From assembly GCA_946902985.2 (NCBI GenBank), contig OX336389.2, positions 130,979,572-131,043,571 of the forward strand: a stretch of DNA of 64,000 nt, read 5' to 3'. A program made the position numbers and the translations under genes. This stretch comes from Meconema thalassinum (Eukaryota; Arthropoda; Insecta; Orthoptera; Tettigoniidae). The notes under the pieces are model-generated. The model was not told the DNA's origin. It saw only the letters and a program-made list of their open reading frames with translations, and made no database searches. Position 1 is the stretch's first letter. Each line of letters starts with the position of its first letter. Below are positions 43,074 through 54,442 of this stretch, piece by piece.

Positions 43074-43146
43074 TGTTCTTTATGTAGCCTACAGAAGATA
43101 GCCTACGTTATGGCAACAAACCGACTAGTTCCGAGGAGTGAATTTG

Positions 43147-43207
43147 ATATTTATTTATTTATTTATTTATTTATTTATGTATTTATTTATTTTTATTTAT
43201 TTATTTG
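43147..43207. repeat. (ATTT)n microsatellite
   Basis: About 14 ATTT units with two interruptions. Confidence 0.85.
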
Positions 43208-43289
43208 CATGGGATGTTCCGTAGTCAGGTTTGACAACGGCATGACGTTCTGTAGGTAGGAACCAGGGGACCTTGATATGCAGCCCAGT

Positions 43290-43760
43290 AAGTGCTCAAA
43301 TTATTAACTAACATGGTTTATACAGATTTCAGGACGACGTTGTAAAGACATTCTCGCTCGTTGTAACATGTGAGGTGTAACAATTTGGTATCCCTCGGTG
43401 ATCAGTTGCCGAAGGTCAGATCCTTGCTTTAAGTAATCCCACAGGAAGAAGCCAATTGGTGGAAGATCGGGTGATATGGCAGGCCCTAGAACTGGTCCTC
43501 TCCTTCTTATTAACTTAATACGATATGAACCATGAGGATAGTATAGGACGAGAACTGAAGTGTGTGGAGACCCGTCCTGCTGATACCACATTCTTAATCG
43601 ATCGTGCAGTAGTAGGATCTCTAGCAACTGTGCTAAGGTCAGATAGTTGTCAAAGAAACATGCCCAAGATCCCACTCCATACATTTACTCCCGACTGCAG
43701 TTGAAATGCATGATGATGTTCCCCGATTCAATAGTGCATATTGTGCCGACTCACGATGCT
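43290..43760 (-). pseudogene. mariner-like transposase remnant
   Basis: A 126-aa frame (43304-43684, minus) contains WYQQDGSPHTS and RRGPVLGPAISPDLPPIGFFLWDYLK, the second and third catalytic aspartates of a DDE/D transposase about 35 residues apart. This pattern belongs to the insect mariner-related group. The frame upstream is shifted near 43670 (an NVWSG-like piece lies in another frame), and the DNA-binding domain is absent. An inactive fragment. Confidence 0.8.
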
Positions 43761-43915
43761 ATTGTTGTAAAATTGTGATTCATTTAAAAATACGATTCTT
43801 GATCATAAATAAGGCTGCATCAATAGTCACACACGTAGTGCTACTCGAGCATGAGACTGCTAGTGGAACTGCAATATTCCCATAACAGTGACCGTGTACT
43901 AGCACGAGGATTATT

Positions 43916-44066
43916 ATGGTTCACCAGTTAGCCGCTCCGGTGAAAGCTGTACAGCGTTGCCAAGGTGGGCTCCATCACACTTCATGGCACGCCTCGCTCG
44001 GTAGTGATGGGCTCCATATCAGCAACGCTGTACAGCATTTTCCGGAGCGGCTAGCTGGTGAACCAT
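43916..44066. mobile_element. 151-bp fold-back MITE
   Basis: ATGGTTCACCAGTTAGCCGC at the left is mirrored by GCGGCTAGCTGGTGAACCAT at the right, and the similarity runs about 60 bp inward (CTGTACAGCGTTGC, GGGCTCCATCAC), leaving about 25 bp in the middle. It can fold into a hairpin almost completely. No coding potential. Superfamily unknown. Confidence 0.88.
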
Positions 44067-44069
44067 GGC

Positions 44070-44880
44070 TTAATTCCTCGTACAAATACAAACCGATATA
44101 AAATAAGTGAATTAATTTACGTATTTCACAGTCATACAGAATAACGTTTTGATCTATAAGGATTACAACGCAACCAAGAACTACATTTTCCAACGACCCC
44201 GAGCCGAGAAAAAGTTACCATACAAAAATGATAACAACTTTCGTTCTTGAGCACACAAAATTTTGAAATTAATAAACCAGTTATACAACATTCCAATGTA
44301 TATTTTGTTAAAATTTGGATTCGATCTGATGACGGGTTTGTGAGATAATAATTCTTAAATGTGACGCATGGTCGAAACACGCTTAAAAATGGGCACTTTT
44401 TGTGTTTCAACTGCGATAAAAATATTAAAATATAAATTAAAAATTCCAAACCTAAATGATCTAACGTAAAATAGAACGACGAAAATGATGATGTTATTGG
44501 ATTTTATGTAGGTCTATTGGTTACTTCACAAACAGCCTTCAAACTCGAGTGCACATAATATTTTGGTCGACAGTAGTGATGAGGGTTCCCGGTCCGTGCG
44601 TAGTAACAGCACCAAATACATTGGCCGGTGACTCACTCACTCATTCGCAACACCACAGTGGTTGGAGCAACGGCCCTATGTTAACAGTATTGGAATAGAC
44701 ATGAATTTCAGGTAACAGTGAGCTGTTGACAGGCCATTCTCTTCCCGCTTGCCACTTAACCTCATCCCGGAAATTCACAGAGCTTGGACCCGAGCAATAC
44801 TGCTGTCCTGCTTGGAGAAAACCCAAAGTGAAATACAGTTACAAGTTACCAGGAGCACTTAAATTATATTCTAAAAGTCC
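44070..44880. other. no gene recognised
   Basis: AT-rich spacer without features that I can support. Confidence 0.35.
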
Positions 44881-44884
44881 TTAG

Positions 44885-45180
44885 TTCAAATCCTGCCTTT
44901 TTTTAAGGAATTCAATTTTGTATTGAGTGCTGGAATGGGTTATAATACTAAGCCTCTTGAAGCAAAACTAAGAAAAGATGAGGTCAATTCACACTCTGCC
45001 ATCCTAGACGTAATTTTTCGTGGTTTCCCAATTCTACTCCAGGCAAAATCTGGGTTTTAACCAATCTAAAGCTTAAAGCTTGTAGCTTCAATTGCAAATA
45101 TACACTTTTGTACCGACACCATATAAAATCAGGATATCGGTCAGATACAAAACACAAGCAAGTGAACGGGGCTGATGGTT
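44885..45180 (+). repeat. SINE family E, diverged copy
   Basis: It shares AAGCCTCTTGAAGCAAAACT, GTGGTTTCCCAATTCTACTC, CAGGCAAAATCTGG and the 3' end CAAGTGAACGGGGCTGATGG with the other copies, but is strongly mutated. The LINE at 45181 is inserted in or at its 3' end. Confidence 0.65.
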
Positions 45181-46100
45181 TTTATTATTATTATTATTAT
45201 TATTGTCTTTATTGGTGGCGCAGTTAGGGCTCTTGGCCCTCTCTTACACTTAACCACATTAATACAATACAATAAGCATATTATGGCGACAAAATTAAAC
45301 AATAATAATTGACATTGATAATGACTTTCACACTCTCATTCACTCATCCAATCACACTTGTTGTCGGTCAGCAGTGTTCAGCAGGATTCCCCAGCAGGTG
45401 GTCTTGAATTTAGATAGTGAGGTGGTGCCCCTGACACTGGCTGGAAGGGTATTCCACAGCCTAGACCCCACCACATGAAAAGAGTTGTTGTATATAGAGG
45501 AGCGATGAATAGGAATGGAGAGGGAAGAACCAGAGCGTGTATTATTACCATGGAAAGAAGACAAGTGCTTGAATTTATTTGATAAGTATAGTGGTCTATC
45601 GTCAGACAATAATCGGAAAATCTGGACAAGAATGTGATATGATCGACGTAGTTCAGGTTTCAGCCAGGAAAGAGCGCAATAATAGGGAGTGATATATTTA
45701 TCATAGCTCAGATCGTAGATAAATCGTATGCAAGAGTTGAGAGCTCGTTGAAGTTTCAAAGGTAATGTTTTGGTTGCGTCTACAAGAATAACGTCACAGT
45801 AGTCAAGAATAGGAAGTATTAGTATCTGTATGAGTAGGATTCTTACTTTAAATGGTAAAATATCTTTTTTTCTTTTGAGGGAGTGGAGCGTTGCGAAAAT
45901 CTTCTTGCATACACTCTGTACATGTTCAAACCAGTTAAGAGTCTGATTTATTATCACACCTAGATTTTTCACTGTAGGACAGTATGGAATTTCATTGTTG
46001 TTCAGTACAATTGGGGGATTAATTTGATCTCGGAGTGACGTCAATAGTTTTTGATGTCCAAGTTCGTCAATAAATAGACCATTATAACTGAAACAACAAC
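45181..46100 (-). pseudogene. CR1/Jockey-like LINE, 3' part
   Basis: The minus-strand frame 45352-46266 contains, from about 46085 on, the C-terminal end of a LINE reverse transcriptase: VKNLGVIINQTLNWFEHVQS, LPILDYCDVILVDATK, SFHVVGSRLWNTLPASVRG. This pattern is well known from CR1/Jockey-group elements. The end behind the stop carries AATAAAG (near 45213) and an (AAT)n tail at 45181-45208. The catalytic core is missing because of 5' truncation; the residues before the LINE part (FCCCCFSYN) are flank translated by chance. The remaining frame is undamaged, hence probably not old. Confidence 0.88.
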
Positions 46101-46125
46101 AACAAAAGACAGGTCCACGGAACTC

Positions 46126-46447
46126 GTAATTAATAAATAACGCTGAAACCTTGAGAACTAGCACATGAGTGACGGAGGCATTACTTTTAACAATACAGGA
46201 CAAGGGGCAACATTTCAAGTCTGAGAGGAAATGAACCAGATAAGCATATCTCTTAATTAACAACACTAATAGAAGGTATCACGACTAATGCATAAAGTGG
46301 CGAGAACAACCGGTCCACTTCCAGAGCGTGAACTCGGGTCTTTGAACTAAGATGGGTAAACTTATAACTTTCTATGGAATCCACTGAAAGAATAAAGAAT
46401 CCCTTCAGGCAAGCAACTCAATGTTGAAAACATCTGTGAATGTGATA
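46126..46447. other. no gene recognised
   Basis: Spacer between the LINE end and the hAT element. Confidence 0.35.
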
Positions 46448-46757
46448 GACTAGACCAGGGGTTCCCAACCTTTTAGTAACTGCGTACCACTTGAAATTTT
46501 TAGACATTTTGGCGTACCAATAGTCCTATATATTTCTTTAGAAACATATATTTACTGTCGGGTAAGAAAACTTCATATTTCATTATTAATGAACTTGTAT
46601 TTCAGTGTTTTCAACCCTTTATCAGGATAACAATAAATATATACTGCATATATATATATTTTTTCATTTCTTCTTGCTAATTTTTATTTAAATAAAAGAA
46701 ATATATAGAGATATAGCCTATGTACAGTATATTAATGGCATACAATAAAGGAAACAA

Positions 46758-47857
46758 GAAGTTCCGTGACGAACTAAAGAGCCTACTTTTCTTAAAATGT
46801 AAGATTCATACCAATGATTAATCTATATGGATCTATCTAGAATAATGACGAAATTATGTTGGTAATATCGACATTTCTAATTAGTTCGAAATACTGTATA
46901 CCTGGCAAAATGTAGCCTAATAGAGCACTACATTTGGCAGCCCTTGTGACTGAATATATTCTTAGTTACATCTCTTAAGGTACAGAATACAAAATTTTGT
47001 TGAAGTCCAATGGATAGCTTGTACGTTACATTGGATCTAGCAGCGCGAGAAAAATCATGTTGGCAACAATGTCATGCATGTCTTGGTCAGAAATAATATG
47101 AAATAATATGATCTATTATTGTGCCAATTTTGAATGAAATCCATTAGTTAGTATAGAAGTTACATGCATTTTATCAGCAGGCTTAGAATCATGTTGGCAT
47201 CTCTGACGTATATAAGTTACTCCAAATTAATCTAGAATGCCAGGTACTATACGTGCGCAAAGTTTAGTTTAAAGCTGTCGGCTTGCATACTTTCTGATAT
47301 GTTGGTATTTGGAAAAAAGAAATTGAGAGCATTTATTAACAGTTGGCAGCCCTGGTGGCTCTTAAGAATACGCTCAGTCATATCTGTTTATGTACACATA
47401 GCACATACGAAATTTGGTTGAATTCCAATGTATAGTGTAGAACTTATATGCATTTAAAAATTGGACCTATCAGCAGGTTTATAATCATTTTGGCAACCTT
47501 GCCATTTATGGCCTCCTGGAAATGAAACTTAAATGTTACTATCTATACGTGTGCCAATTTTGAAATAGCTCCCATTCGTACCTTCCAAGATATCCAACAT
47601 GGAGCTCAAATTTCAATTGCGATATTGAAGCAGTTGGTAGCACTGACATCTTTTTCAAATACGGCATTGAGATATTCGGGTATAGATCTTTACTCCTACC
47701 AAATTTTGTTTCGATTGCTGCAGCCGTTTAGGAGTTGATAGGGGGGACACACACACAGCCAGACAGACAGACAGACAGACAGACAGACACACATTTGCCC
47801 GGATCGTTATCATGTCTACTTTTTCCTCATTTTTGCAAAATGTGAAAAGTAGGCTAA
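46758..47857. mobile_element. hairpin-ended non-autonomous element, copy 5, nested in hAT
   Basis: Left palindrome AAGTTCCGTGACGAACTAAA, right hairpin TGTCTACTTTTTCCTCA/GAAAAGTAGGCTAAA. The interior follows that of 16997-18725 module by module, including the (CAGA)n run. A good match over 1.1 kb with several deletions between the two. Confidence 0.75.
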
Positions 47858-47977
47858 AATATAATGATTATTGCAAATTACAGTTTTATTTATTACTCCT
47901 AGGTCTATAAACATACAATTTTATATAATTAGTACAAACTAAACAATAAAATACACATCAACATCATCCAAAATCTA

Positions 47978-48470
47978 CTAGTGCGAAACTTGTTTGCCTG
48001 TGATTAAAATATCAATATTAGGAGTAATTGAACTTAACTTGACTCGCAAGTCCTCTTCAATACTTATTCTGTTTCTATGTTTATTTTTGATGTTGGCTAC
48101 AAAAGTTCAGGAAATCGACTCTCACACAAGTTACTTGTAAGAAATGGCATCAAAAATAGCAGAGCTTGCCGGCAGATCATTGGGTACTCGGTTTAACATC
48201 CGATCCAGAAGTTAATTAAAAATTTCTCCTTGAAGCTGTCTTTCATGGCACTATCTTCTGTTAGATCGATACAACATTCTTTTAATTTCAACTCTTTTGG
48301 AGATGTTCCCGAAAAGAGATTTGTGATCCAGTTAAATTTGGAATAATCTTCGGAGAAATATTTATTAAAACTTTCTTGAAGGGCTTCCAAGTGAACAATG
48401 ATGTCAGCAACCACATCTGGCATTGGAGATATGTCATTTTCTACAAAATGATCGTATAGGAAATGCAAAT
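47978..48470 (-). pseudogene. hAT transposase C-terminal remnant
   Basis: Two blocks. The frame 48193-48468 holds HLEALQESFNKYFSEDYSKF and a SFKEKFLINFW-like piece; downstream, around 48000-48130, other frames give LCESRFPELL and then KNKHRNRISIEEDLRVKLSS, ending at a stop at 47978-47980. These agree in order with the end of hAT transposases of the domesticated ZBED5/SCAND3-like type (dimerisation region, established family knowledge). At least two frameshifts and missing N-terminal and catalytic parts make it a pseudogene. Confidence 0.78.
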
Positions 48471-48569
48471 TAATTCTCCTCCTGATTGGAGACCAATTGT
48501 ATCACCCAAGCGTACAACCTGAAACGTTCCCGCGTACCACCGCACCGGTTGGGAACCCCTGGACTAGAC

Positions 48570-49078
48570 CTTCCATAAACGCTATTCCTCTACGGAATAT
48601 GGACTTGGGAAATTACTTGAATTTTTCCTTTAGGAAATGACTTGGTTATTTACTTACCATCAACCTCTTGGGATATGTGCTTAATATATTAGGTAAATAA
48701 AATATAACAAATTATGAGAATACACACTTTATTTATTCCTAAAACTTACAGTCCTTTTCTTAATCATCGAATCTGTATTTAGGCATTTTGAATCCAGAAG
48801 ATTTTACTAGCAGTTTGCGTTTTCTACCACTACAAGCACTAGTGTATGTCAATGCAGAGTTTCACTTAAGCCCTTATAATTACTTCCGGTGTGAAGAATT
48901 TTAAAAAATCAAAAAAATGCCTCAGGGTATTGAACCAAGAAACCGATTGAAGAAGGAATTAGGTAAATAAGTTAATTTGGCTACGATTTGAAACAAATAG
49001 AAAATGTGTAAACAAGCTATTTGAGGCTGCTTCTGCGGAACGGCATTTAGGCCGGAAGTGATTTTCAAAAACAGTTAT
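48570..49078. other. no gene recognised
   Basis: AT-rich spacer. Confidence 0.35.
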
Positions 49079-50166
49079 TAGCCTATTTACATTTTATGAT
49101 AAATAGGCTTATGAGTTCAACTTTTGTCCATGTGTGTGCATGTTTGTGCGTATGTGTGTGTGGTGTGTGTGTGTGTTCGCCCACCACCAGCTCTAATAAA
49201 CCCTAAGCGGCTGGAGCGATTTCAATGAAACTTGGTAAGGTCATATCAACATTCTGGCTGACCCCGACCGTGCCCTTCAAATGTTATTACGTCTCACCAA
49301 TCCAACATGGCGGCTGTGCGAAATATTTCACCAGCATTCAATATCTCCTAAACTATTACTGATATCACCCTGAAATTTTGTACGGTGATAAAGGGCAATG
49401 CTACAAGTTTATCTGTGTAAATTTCAAAAACCTGTTAAGTACAAAACGAACATGGCGGCCAAGCGAATTTGAAACATTCTAATAGATTTTTCTCGCGATT
49501 TAAACATCTGAGCGTAGTGAAATGTGGTACAGTATATGAATATACATATTGTAATGCACTGGCGTCTAATTTAGTTCAATTGTTTACATATCCTCAAGAT
49601 GGCGGCCATCTGAAATAGTTAGACGGTTATCAATATCTACGAATTTTTTAGAGCAATCAAACTGAATATTTGTATGTTCATAGAGGTTATGAACATAAGT
49701 TCACCGATAGGACTTTCAGTAACCTGGTGAGCACAAATCCAACATGGCGGCGACGTGAAGTATAAATATTTCAATGGACGTTTCTCGCGAATTAACCATC
49801 CGAGTGCAGTGAAACTGTGTACGTTTAATGCATATACAATAATGTTAATCCACTGGCATCTAATTTATTTGAATTGTTGTCATAACCACAAGATGGATGC
49901 TGTGCGAAATTTTAAAATCTCGTTTTTACTTCTTGTGTCCTAATCATGCGATTGAAGTTTGAATACCACACGTACAGAATAATCTTCATGTAATAGTACA
50001 TAAATAAAAATTCAACATGGCGACCATCTGAAATATTTAGACGGTTATCAGCATCTACGAATCTATTACAACAATCAAACTGAAATTTTGTATGTTGATA
50101 GAGGCTATTAGGTCTACATGAGTAGGATATATGTAAATAGGCTGTATAGTTCCTCACGGAACTACT
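49079..50166. mobile_element. hairpin-ended non-autonomous element, copy 6
   Basis: Left long hairpin TAGCCTATTTAC...AAATAGGCTTATGAG, then a GTGTGTGTGT-rich stretch; right end AAATAGGCTGTATAGTTCC followed by TCACGGAACTACTTG. Two copies of the inner module (TCTCGCGATTTAAACATC near 49491 and TCTCGCGAATTAACCATCC near 49783). It shows both ends most clearly. Confidence 0.75.
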
Positions 50167-50780
50167 TGTCTTTTTAGTTTGATAAAGCACTCTCCATGAC
50201 TCACAATTTGAAATCATTCCGGGCGCTTTAGCCCTTTAACGTTTGGCAAAATTGAGTAAATTGCTTAATTTTACGTTTTTGCTAAGATTGGGACCCCTAC
50301 TTTGTCTGCTAGGAAATGTTTGAAATATACCTGATATCGGGTAGAACGCATTCTGGTAGCAAATTTCTATACGCATTTCGCAAGCTGCCATTTTCCAGGA
50401 CATCTGGCAGCCCATGCGATAAGAATTGTTTGTAGGTGATGTTGAAGTTTTAGGCAATTCACGATTATTTACGATGTCATAAGGTATCCGCTGATAGTAG
50501 ATGTGTGTCAGGGCGTCGATCAATACGAGCCCCGTATGAATGATCTCTTGATAGATCGTAATGCTATATTGAAGTTGTCGAATTTTTAAGAGTGTTAAAA
50601 TCCTTCAGAATGCCTTCCTTCGTTTATGGCATGTAATAGATCCTTCCACAGACTAATCTTGTGTGAAGCTAAATTGTAGGTTTGATTTCGTTGGAACACT
50701 CTATCAAAGTTCCAACTAGGTATCATTGACCTCTGGTAGCGAAAATTGGAACTACTTTAAATTGAACGGAACTTGTAGCT
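50167..50780. other. no gene recognised
   Basis: Unique-looking sequence; a 95-aa frame at 50236-50523 (-) has no known features. Confidence 0.35.
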
Positions 50781-50784
50781 CACC

Positions 50785-50853
50785 CTAGGGGTGTCCACTT
50801 GAAGCAGCTACAGCCTCTGTCCTCGGACACTCCCGGCACTAAAAGCCATACGA

Positions 50854-50900
<47 letters not shown>

Positions 50901-50902
50901 CC
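50785..50902 (+). repeat. retroposon 3' end with (AATA)n tail
   Basis: GGCACTAAAAGCCATACGAT followed by about 12 AATA units. GGCACCAAAGGCCATACGAT occurs again at 51452-51471, so both are 3' ends of one LINE or SINE family. Confidence 0.65.
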
Positions 50903-51109
50903 CGCGAGGACTGAACTTAATAAATGATGTTGAAAACGTAGTGCTATGTAGTGAAACTAAGTAAAGAGTTGCCAGTAAGTCCCGAAGAGCATTCTTTTGT
51001 AACATCTGACCTTATGTTTCCTTTAAATATTAAATATTAAATTGATTTCGTGTGCTGGGAATGGTAACTGTTATAACTGTTGTTAATACAAAGTTCCTGA
51101 AGAGTTAGT

Positions 51110-51195
51110 GCCGGTGAGTGGTTATCGTGTCGGAGTACCAACCCCAAGCTTGCAGGTTCACTCCTCGCCGTGATAAATGAATAGTGAAAGGCGAC
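51110..51195 (+). repeat. tRNA-like SINE head
   Basis: GAGTGGTTATCGTGTCGGAG and GCAGGTTCACTCCTCGCCG form an A/B-box-like pair; no body was recognised. Confidence 0.4.
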
Positions 51196-51329
51196 AGAAA
51201 TCACGGCACGCATGTCATGCGTTGTTGACATGTTATAGAACCCATTTGAATTCAGTAGGCCGAGTTCATAATGGCTAAATTAATCACGGGATTTTCAGCC
51301 AACACGAAGTTCCTCATTTCTCTACTAGA

Positions 51330-51490
51330 AAGCGCTACAGTGTCGAGGAGCTTAGATATCTAACCTCCTTGACTGTCATAGAGCTACAAAGAACGACAAA
51401 ATTCGACATGCAAGCTGCCCTCTGGGCGTCAGGAAACAAAGCTTGCACTCGGCACCAAAGGCCATACGATACAAATAAGTGCTGGTGATG
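51330..51490 (+). repeat. retroposon 3' end related to 50785-50902
   Basis: The stretch ends in GGCACCAAAGGCCATACGAT and ACAAATAAGT, similar to the tail region at 50830. Start uncertain. Confidence 0.45.
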
Positions 51491-51649
51491 TAACTTCCAG
51501 TGAGAGCCTCTCCCTACAGAACGGGGCTTCGCAGTTGCCGCATGACGGCCGGGCCACAGTGTGTAGCCACCTGTCAAACAAGGCTAGCAGCAGCATAGCA
51601 CCCAACTAGTTCAACACATTTACATATGTTAACGTATTTAATAATCATT

Positions 51650-51880
51650 ACATTAATTTCAGAGTAGTTGCTGGAAATGCTGTCCTTCATTTTCTAAACA
51701 CTCATTGCACCAACGTAGGAGATTTTGGTACACTCACTGTAATTCATCCTCACGGATATTTCGTATCAGTGCAGTTATTTCGTTCCCGAGAGCCTCCAGA
51801 GTACATGGATTGTTTCTGTATACCTTTTGTTTGGGGTTCCCCCACAAGTAAAAATTAATACTGGAAGACTTCTTCTTGTG
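51650..51880 (-). pseudogene. mariner-related transposase C-terminal remnant
   Basis: On the minus strand NFYLWGNPKQKVYRNN, LEALGNEITALIRNI and NLLRWCNECLENEGQHF are recognisable, the typical end of insect mariner-related transposases behind the third catalytic aspartate. A TGA near 51741 splits it and the catalytic part is missing. Confidence 0.75.
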
Positions 51881-51884
51881 AAGA

Positions 51885-52570
51885 TAAGTTTTCATTAGGA
51901 AAATTCGATGTTTTGTTCAATACCTAACCATGTTCACGGGAAACGAGATTGACCACAGTACTTCACCACAAGTCTTAACTCTCTGAACTACGGTATCTTG
52001 CCAGCTGGGAAAATAATGAAGCTAAGACCGCATGCGATCTGTTGTTGTGTAACGGTAGATGCTACTCAACTGGCGTTGACTGATCGCTCTCCACCCGTCA
52101 AACGGTCCATGCAAGGCTCGGCTCTATAGGGAAGGCTCTCACTGAAGAATGCCCCTTGAAATCAATCAATCTACCAATCACAATATTAGTGCTGAATATC
52201 AAATGGTTTAGGTGTTCGATATACCGATTGGCCACCAGTCCCTTATACAGTATTTGATTTGTAAGAAACCCATCAAGAATTTCAATTCTACTAAAGGCTG
52301 ATAATGCTCTGTATCAGCAAAATACATTAGGCAATGGGCTTAGCGAATGTGAAACGACCATACACAATTTCCCGTCCAGTATTACAGACCATTGTACAAA
52401 CATGAGATTTGTTGCTCCCTGAAATAACACATATACTCGTAATACAATCCAATTAATAGCCTATGCTTTGCCACGTAATCTGTAATAGCAAAAAGTTAAA
52501 AGAACGCGGTAGACCATGACTTAAAACTGTGGCTTGGGAATGAAATGTTGATGTGGAATGGCAGTAGGTC
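51885..52570. other. no gene recognised
   Basis: Spacer, possibly including more of the decayed mariner element; no ends seen. Confidence 0.35.
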
Positions 52571-52572
52571 TA

Positions 52573-53427
52573 CAGTAGAGTCTTACTAATCTGAACTAAT
52601 TGGGACCGAATCCTGTTCGGATAAGTGAAAATTATGATTAGGTGGATTTTCGTCAAATTCTCAAATTTTCCGTTAACTTAAAAAAATGCATTCAAACTTT
52701 GTTATGCACATTTTTTGTAGTTTTTATGATCGACGATGTCGAAATGTAAATATTATATGTCAGAAAACTGTACTATAATGAGGCTCATTATAACACTATT
52801 TTTCATTATGAAACAGTTTCTCCCACCAATCAGAGCTCAAGAAACAGTTGTGTGACCAATTAGGTAAGGATAGCATCGCACCTGCGCTAACTTCCACGGC
52901 CTCCTATTTTAAATTTCACTGCGTGGCTAGTGTCACAGTGGGGTATTTGAGGAGGCCATGGTCAAATACAAGGTATTCTCTGCGTCCCATGCGGTACATA
53001 AAACTGCCGAAATCTCGACAGATATTTATGAATATTTATGTTCAAACATAAAATAGTTATAATTATCGTCGAACATCAACAGTCGTATGCAACTCACCTA
53101 TAATGGTAATTAAGACACTCGTATGGAAATTATAAACATGCTCGTGTCTTAATTATTGCCATTATAGGCTTGTTGCATAATGCACTATTTTTTTTATTTT
53201 TATATCTAAGATATACGACAGATTCACTATTTACTCCTGTAGCATTTATTTCATGCTTTTCTGTGCTAATAAATTTACGTTTTTACTTGGAAAAACTAGT
53301 TTAATCTTAATCTTTATTTGTTCATGTTATTAAATTCAAAACAAATTTGGTACAGATTTTTCCTTAGCCCTGTTCGGATTAGGCGGATTTTCGGATTAGC
53401 GGGGTTTGGATTGGCGGGACTCTACTG
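52573..53427. mobile_element. pogo/Tigger-like MITE (855 bp)
   Basis: Left CAGTAGAGTCTTACTAATCT, right (reversed) CAGTAGAGTCCCGCCAATCC, with TA next to both ends (52571-52572 and 53428-53429). Further inside, both ends contain CCTGTTCGGAT. The CAGT-type end and TA duplication fit the pogo/Tigger branch. No transposase frame is visible in the interior. Confidence 0.85.
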
Positions 53428-53705
53428 TACTCAAGTATTACATTTCTAGCAATGTCGTATTTTTAGCTGAGTCAGAGAAGCGTTGGTCTCCTGTAGTATG
53501 CTTGTATCGACAGGGTAGTGGTTTGAATCATACCTTGAACAACTTTATTTTGAATTTCAGATCGTCACCCATTCCAACGGAGGCACAATACTTATTCACA
53601 CCTACCAGGACACATCACACAGACGGTGTATTCCATTGACGAGTACGTTGGTATGTTACTAATTTATCGAACAGGGACCTCAAAAAGATAGCTAAGAATA
53701 ATTCT

Positions 53706-53859
53706 TGCAACTGCGCCACAAGGTGGCCCATTTCTAACTCAGGCAAGGAGGTGGCCATGGTCTCAAGTTAAGAAACATAAGTAGGATTAGAAGTGTGAAA
53801 ACATGCAAAACGACTTCCAGGATGGCTAGGGTGGAAATCGAACTAACCTCTTCTCAGTT
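53706..53859 (-). repeat. SINE family E, minus copy (first half of a split copy)
   Basis: Shares GGCAAGGAGGTGGCCATGGT and the AACTAACCTCTTCTCAGTT end with family E in antisense. It is split by the SINE D copy that follows; CTCAGTTTTGTC continues at 54059. Confidence 0.65.
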
Positions 53860-54056
53860 CTAAGGAAGGAAGCTTTTAGTTTTACGTGACCGTTAATCAT
53901 GCGATCATGAGCCACGGGACCTCCGATTTATGTGGAATCCGAACCACAGCACATGTCATTAAACTTCGAAAATCTCAAATGCATTGACCGGGAATCGAAC
54001 CCGGTCCACCTTGGTGAGAGGCCAACAGCTTGACCGCTGCGCCACCGCCCCCCTCT
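53860..54056 (-). repeat. SINE family D, nested in SINE E
   Basis: Head GGTGGCGCAGCGGTCAAGCT and CCGGGTTCGATTCCCGG on the minus strand; short duplication ttctcagtt at 53851-53859 and 54057-54065. Closely similar to 16310-16502. Confidence 0.85.
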
Positions 54057-54068
54057 TTCTCAGTTTTG

Positions 54069-54415
54069 TCGTCCTCATTGCGTAGCATTCTTGGCTGTCA
54101 CCGTGGAGGCCCGGGTTCAATTTCCGTCTCTGCTAAGAAATTTAATTCTGGTGTGAGGGCTTGAACGGGGTTCACCCAGCCTCGTGAGGCAAAACTGAGA
54201 AGAGGCGGGTTCGATTCCTACCTCTGCCTTCCTGTTCTACTCCACGCAATGCCTGGTTGGTTACTAACGTAAGGTCACGGCCGCTTCCTACCCAATTCAT
54301 ACCTCGATTACAAATATACACAAAATACAGACATTACAGTTACACAGGATATCAATTTTACGACTTCTACACACACCCAAGTATACGGGGCTACATGACC
54401 ACAATGCTGTAAAGC
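54069..54415 (+). repeat. SINE family E, plus copy
   Basis: GCATTCTTGGCTGTCACCGT, GCCCGGGTTCAATTTCC, GGTTCGATTCCTACCTCTGC and the 3' end AAGTATACGGGGCTACATGA. The central block is partly deleted. Confidence 0.8.
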
Positions 54416-54442
54416 CTCTAAAGAATCATCAACAACAATCTT

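Larger units (their letters stand above)
46448..48569. mobile_element. hAT transposon with 8-bp target duplication
   Basis: The element proper is 46456-48561. Left end CAGGGGTTCCCAACC, right end its exact complement GGTTGGGAACCCCTG. The 8-bp duplication gactagac (46448-46455, 48562-48569) is perfect. CAGGG ends and an 8-bp duplication define hAT elements. The inner part at the right holds a transposase remnant, the left part a nested hairpin-ended element (46758-47857). At 2.1 kb including the nested copy, it is internally deleted and cannot move by itself. Confidence 0.93.

Noticed and set aside
45352..46266. Complete host gene of 304 aa
   Set aside because: The C-terminal part is a LINE reverse transcriptase end and the first 50-60 residues are flank read by chance; no start or host domain.
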